A stretch of 64,000 nt of DNA, from NCBI RefSeq assembly GCF_032884065.1, contig NW_027062879.1, positions 1-64,000 on the forward strand. Direction: 5' to 3'. This document shows positions 61,897 to 64,000 of this stretch, piece after piece. This DNA comes from Artemia franciscana. Taxonomy: Eukaryota; Arthropoda; Branchiopoda; Anostraca; Artemiidae. The position numbers and the translations under genes were made by a program. Under the pieces are notes generated by a model, which did no database searches, had not been told where the DNA came from, and was given only the letters and a program-made list of their open reading frames with translations. Positions within the stretch are counted from its first letter, which is position 1, and each line of letters starts with the position of its first letter.

Positions 61897-62527
61897 AAGG
61901 GTAAAACTGGTGCAAACAGTATTACTGGCTTTCATATAAAGTGAATATACCACTTGATGCCTTCTTATATGCTCTTTACAAACATAATAATTTCTTCTAC
62001 TGCAAATTCAGATTTAAGCACTTTTTCACCTCTTGACCTCTTAAAAATGACCTATTAATGGAGTCATTACAAATCTGTAATAGTTTAGAAACAAATTTGG
62101 GCTATATATTTGCACATCAGGGGGGTGGGGGTAAAGCATAGCATATATTATATACGTAGACTAACCATTGCTGTTTTTTTTTTTAATGTGTTTGTGCACA
62201 TCAAATTTTAATGAAAAGAGAAATCACCAGTGCAACAGCACACACAAAAAAATTCAAGCAATGGTTGGTTTACATATTTAATATATGCTACACTTTACCC
62301 CCACCCCCTGATGTGCAAGTATATAGCCCAAATTTGTTTCTAAACTATTACAGATTTGTAACGACCCCATATATAGGTCATTTTTAAGAGGTCAAAAAGT
62401 GCTTAAATATGAACTTGTGGTAGAAGCAATTATTATATTTGTAAAAAGCATTACAAAAGGCATCAAGTGGTATATTCAAATTATATGAAAGCCAGTAATA
62501 CTGTTTGTACCAGTTTTACCCAATGGT
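61897..62527. repeat. Fold-back element FB2, copy 3, longest arms
   Basis: The left arm (about 61900-62155) and right arm (about 62265-62525) are inverted over roughly 260 bp, from 'ggtaaaactggtgcaaacag' to 'gtaaagcatagcatatatta'. A further start 'ggtaaaactggtgcaaac' follows at 62525. Confidence 0.8.
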
Positions 62528-63137
62528 AAAACTGGTGCAAACATAAATAGGTAACAGAAAAAGTGAAATTTAATGTAAATGACAATCAGGAACTGGATCA
62601 AGGGGGCCAAAAACAGGGCTATATAATTGGAGTTCAAAGAACGTGGTGATTTTTTAGTGAAAAAAAAAGCACTTCCCTGGCTAATTTAGGACTTTGAATT
62701 GATTAGCCTACCAAAATTTTCCTATCCTATGCAATTGAAATAATTTTCCCTTTTCAGAGCATTAAGACAATTTATCACAATAAAAAATATCCAAAGCATC
62801 TTGAATGGAATGACTTAAAAAGGCAAATGACAACCACAATTTGAAATCTTACAATTAAACTTCTGGCCACACAAATTGTATTAGGCTACCCAGCTCTGAA
62901 ATAATTGCTGAAGCTGTATTTGCCTGTAAAATTTGAAACAGGCCCAAAGTCCTAGCCTCTTCCTTGTCAAAACTTCACATAGTATTAAAATAATAATTAC
63001 ACGTGACCAATGTTGTTATTATTCGCAATTAATCTTGCCGTTTTCAGTAACACGTGGCCAGACAAGTATTTGTTGCTATCTTTTAGGGGTTAAACCTCGA
63101 TTAGTAAAAATCCCATTGGACAAGTAAAGAAACGCAC

Positions 63138-63405
63138 CCAGTGATTTCTCTTATCGATTTTTTCATGAACTATATATGATATAGGTCAGGATTAAGCAGT
63201 TGCGAAAATAATTATACTTTCCGATATTATAGACGATTGCGTTACGATAAAGGTGAGAGGAGAAAAGTAAGCAGAAGGGTGGGGGAGAGCTGTTTGCAAG
63301 AGCCGTGGTACCCGCCGGGCTTGTCCCTTAAATTGCGGGGACAAGGTAGGCAGCCTCCAACGCTTCCCTTACTTCTCTCGCAAGTGAACCTTCAATCTAG
63401 AGAAA
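63138..63405 (+). other. Leader upstream of the terminal ORF
   Basis: GC content rises sharply from about 63240 ('gagccgtggtacccgccggg' near 63300), unlike the AT-rich surroundings. It probably is the 5' untranslated region of the LINE whose ORF1 starts at 63406. The short plus frame at 63237-63434 crosses it and is not taken as a gene. Confidence 0.5.
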
Positions 63406-64000
63406 ATGGGAATTGGCAATTGGTGCGAAAATGAACTTTTCTACAATCCTATCCTGTGCTTTGTACAGAAAAATCTTGCTAAAGGAGTTTCGCCCGATAC
63501 GATAAAAGAGTACTTGGCCGATTTCTTCGAGTCTTCTTCTCTTGGTGAGACCCGTAAATTACTTTTTTTAAATCTTTTTCCGAATGAAGTCCCATCGAAG
63601 CGCGTAGGAGCCAATGCTGCATTAAACTGTGCTTCGGACATTATTTCTTCGCTTGTAAAGTGCGATTCCCAGAACATAAAGCTTCCGGACTTTGTTATCA
63701 AATGTCCCAGCGAAGTGCCAATGATCCCTGTCGATGCCTTCAGTACCCTCAGTGCCAAGGTGAATTCTTGCCTTGAACAGCTGCGTGATATTGCGTCCAA
63801 GGTTACAGAGGGACAGTCTAAGCTTGTAGCCCCTACTCAAAATAAGAAAAAACCGTCCTACGCTGTCATTGTAAGAAATCCACCCCCGGAGCTCAGCGAC
63901 CCTATCCTTCGCATGAAGAAGCTTGAAACGTTGGATGGTCACGACGGAATCATAAGTCTAAAATCTAAGCCACATAGCAAAAGCTGGGTTGTGATGGTAC
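63406..64000 (+). CDS. Open frame cut by window end, probable LINE ORF1 (gag-like)
   Basis: The ATG at 63406 opens 198 codons without a stop up to the last base, so the gene is partial. It begins MGIGNWCENELFYNPILCFV. Visible parts are an N-terminal block with repeated Cys and acidic residues (KEYLADFFESSSLGE), a middle with a possible short coiled region (FSTLSAKVNSCLEQLRDIAS) and a basic linker (QNKKKPSYAVIVRNPPP). An RRM-like start follows (DPILRMKKLETLDGHDGI, then SWVVMV). Basic linker plus RRM-like fold is common in ORF1 proteins of LINEs, but I cannot name the family; a cellular gene is possible. Codon use is richer in G and C than elsewhere in the window and the frame is clean, which points to a young insertion. 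The long minus ORFs here are shadows. Confidence 0.65.
   Translation, partial: MGIGNWCENELFYNPILCFVQKNLAKGVSPDTIKEYLADFFESSSLGETRKLLFLNLFPNEVPSKRVGANAALNCASDIISSLVKCDSQNIKLPDFVIKCPSEVPMIPVDAFSTLSAKVNSCLEQLRDIASKVTEGQSKLVAPTQNKKKPSYAVIVRNPPPELSDPILRMKKLETLDGHDGIISLKSKPHSKSWVVMV

Larger units (their letters stand above)
58220..63137. mobile_element. 4.9-kb element with 22-bp perfect TIRs and 3-bp TSD
   Basis: The left end 'gggtgcgtttctttacttgt' (plus cc) is perfectly inverted at the right end, 63116-63137. AGT flanks both ends directly. The interior contains an R2 copy (58830), SINE B (59855), sequence shared with 10310-11950 in inverse orientation (59500-61650) and two FB2 fold-backs. No transposase frame was found, so it seems non-autonomous or gutted. 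A 3-bp duplication fits the PIF/Harbinger superfamily, though those usually duplicate TWA. Confidence 0.65.

Noticed and set aside
63441-63942. Two minus-strand frames of 106 and 119 codons
   Set aside because: They overlap the clean plus-strand frame from 63406 and have no recognisable content; taken as shadows.

Overview
This is AT-rich, intron-rich animal nuclear DNA dominated by decayed transposable elements. C2H2 zinc-finger coding exons, animal-type LINE (non-LTR) retrotransposons, Ty3/gypsy and mariner remnants, tRNA-derived SINEs and long (TA)n tracts point to an arthropod-like genome. A crustacean such as a brine shrimp is only a guess. There is no bacterial-style operon, CRISPR array or convincing stand-alone tRNA or rRNA gene.

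Layout. 1-9.4 kb: repeat fragments, a degenerate ~68-bp satellite, a Helitron-type STPR-like coding remnant, a 1-kb repeat carrying a tRNA-Pro-like sequence, and a 147-bp SINE with a clean target-site duplication. 9.4-15.3 kb: a 2.7-kb TIR-bounded element, fold-back repeats and a (TA)n tract. 15.3-32.5 kb: left arm of a large inverted duplication, with candidate exons at 17.65, 20.69 and 29.43 kb and a zinc-finger exon at 31.28-32.46 kb that carries three 1-base deletions. A 4.6-kb LINE lies antisense in the intron between 20.9 and 29.4 kb. 32.5-46.4 kb: repeats around the approximate symmetry centre, including a rearranged mariner (38.13-39.11 kb), fold-back elements, LINE fragments in inverted orientation and a broken gypsy copy. 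47.15-48.45 kb: the inverted, intact zinc-finger exon. 49-53 kb: Helitron-like termini, nested SINEs, A-rich sequence and a 200-bp (TA)n tract. 53.1-55.3 kb: a second gypsy copy. 55.4-58.0 kb: inverted copy of 15.3-18.05 kb, including exon 1. 58.2-63.1 kb: a 4.9-kb TIR-bounded element. 63.4-64.0 kb: an open reading frame running off the window, probably ORF1 of a young LINE.

The only cellular gene I can support is a C2H2 zinc-finger gene present in two inverted copies. In both copies exon 1 ends in phase 1 and the zinc-finger exon starts in the matching phase, so each arm can be modelled as a split gene. The right copy (minus strand, 55.8 to 47.15 kb) has an intact frame with eight fingers. 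The left copy (plus strand) has seven fingers, two extra candidate exons and three frame-breaking deletions. Nearly everything else is mobile DNA in various stages of decay. All homologies were judged by eye; no alignment or database search was run.
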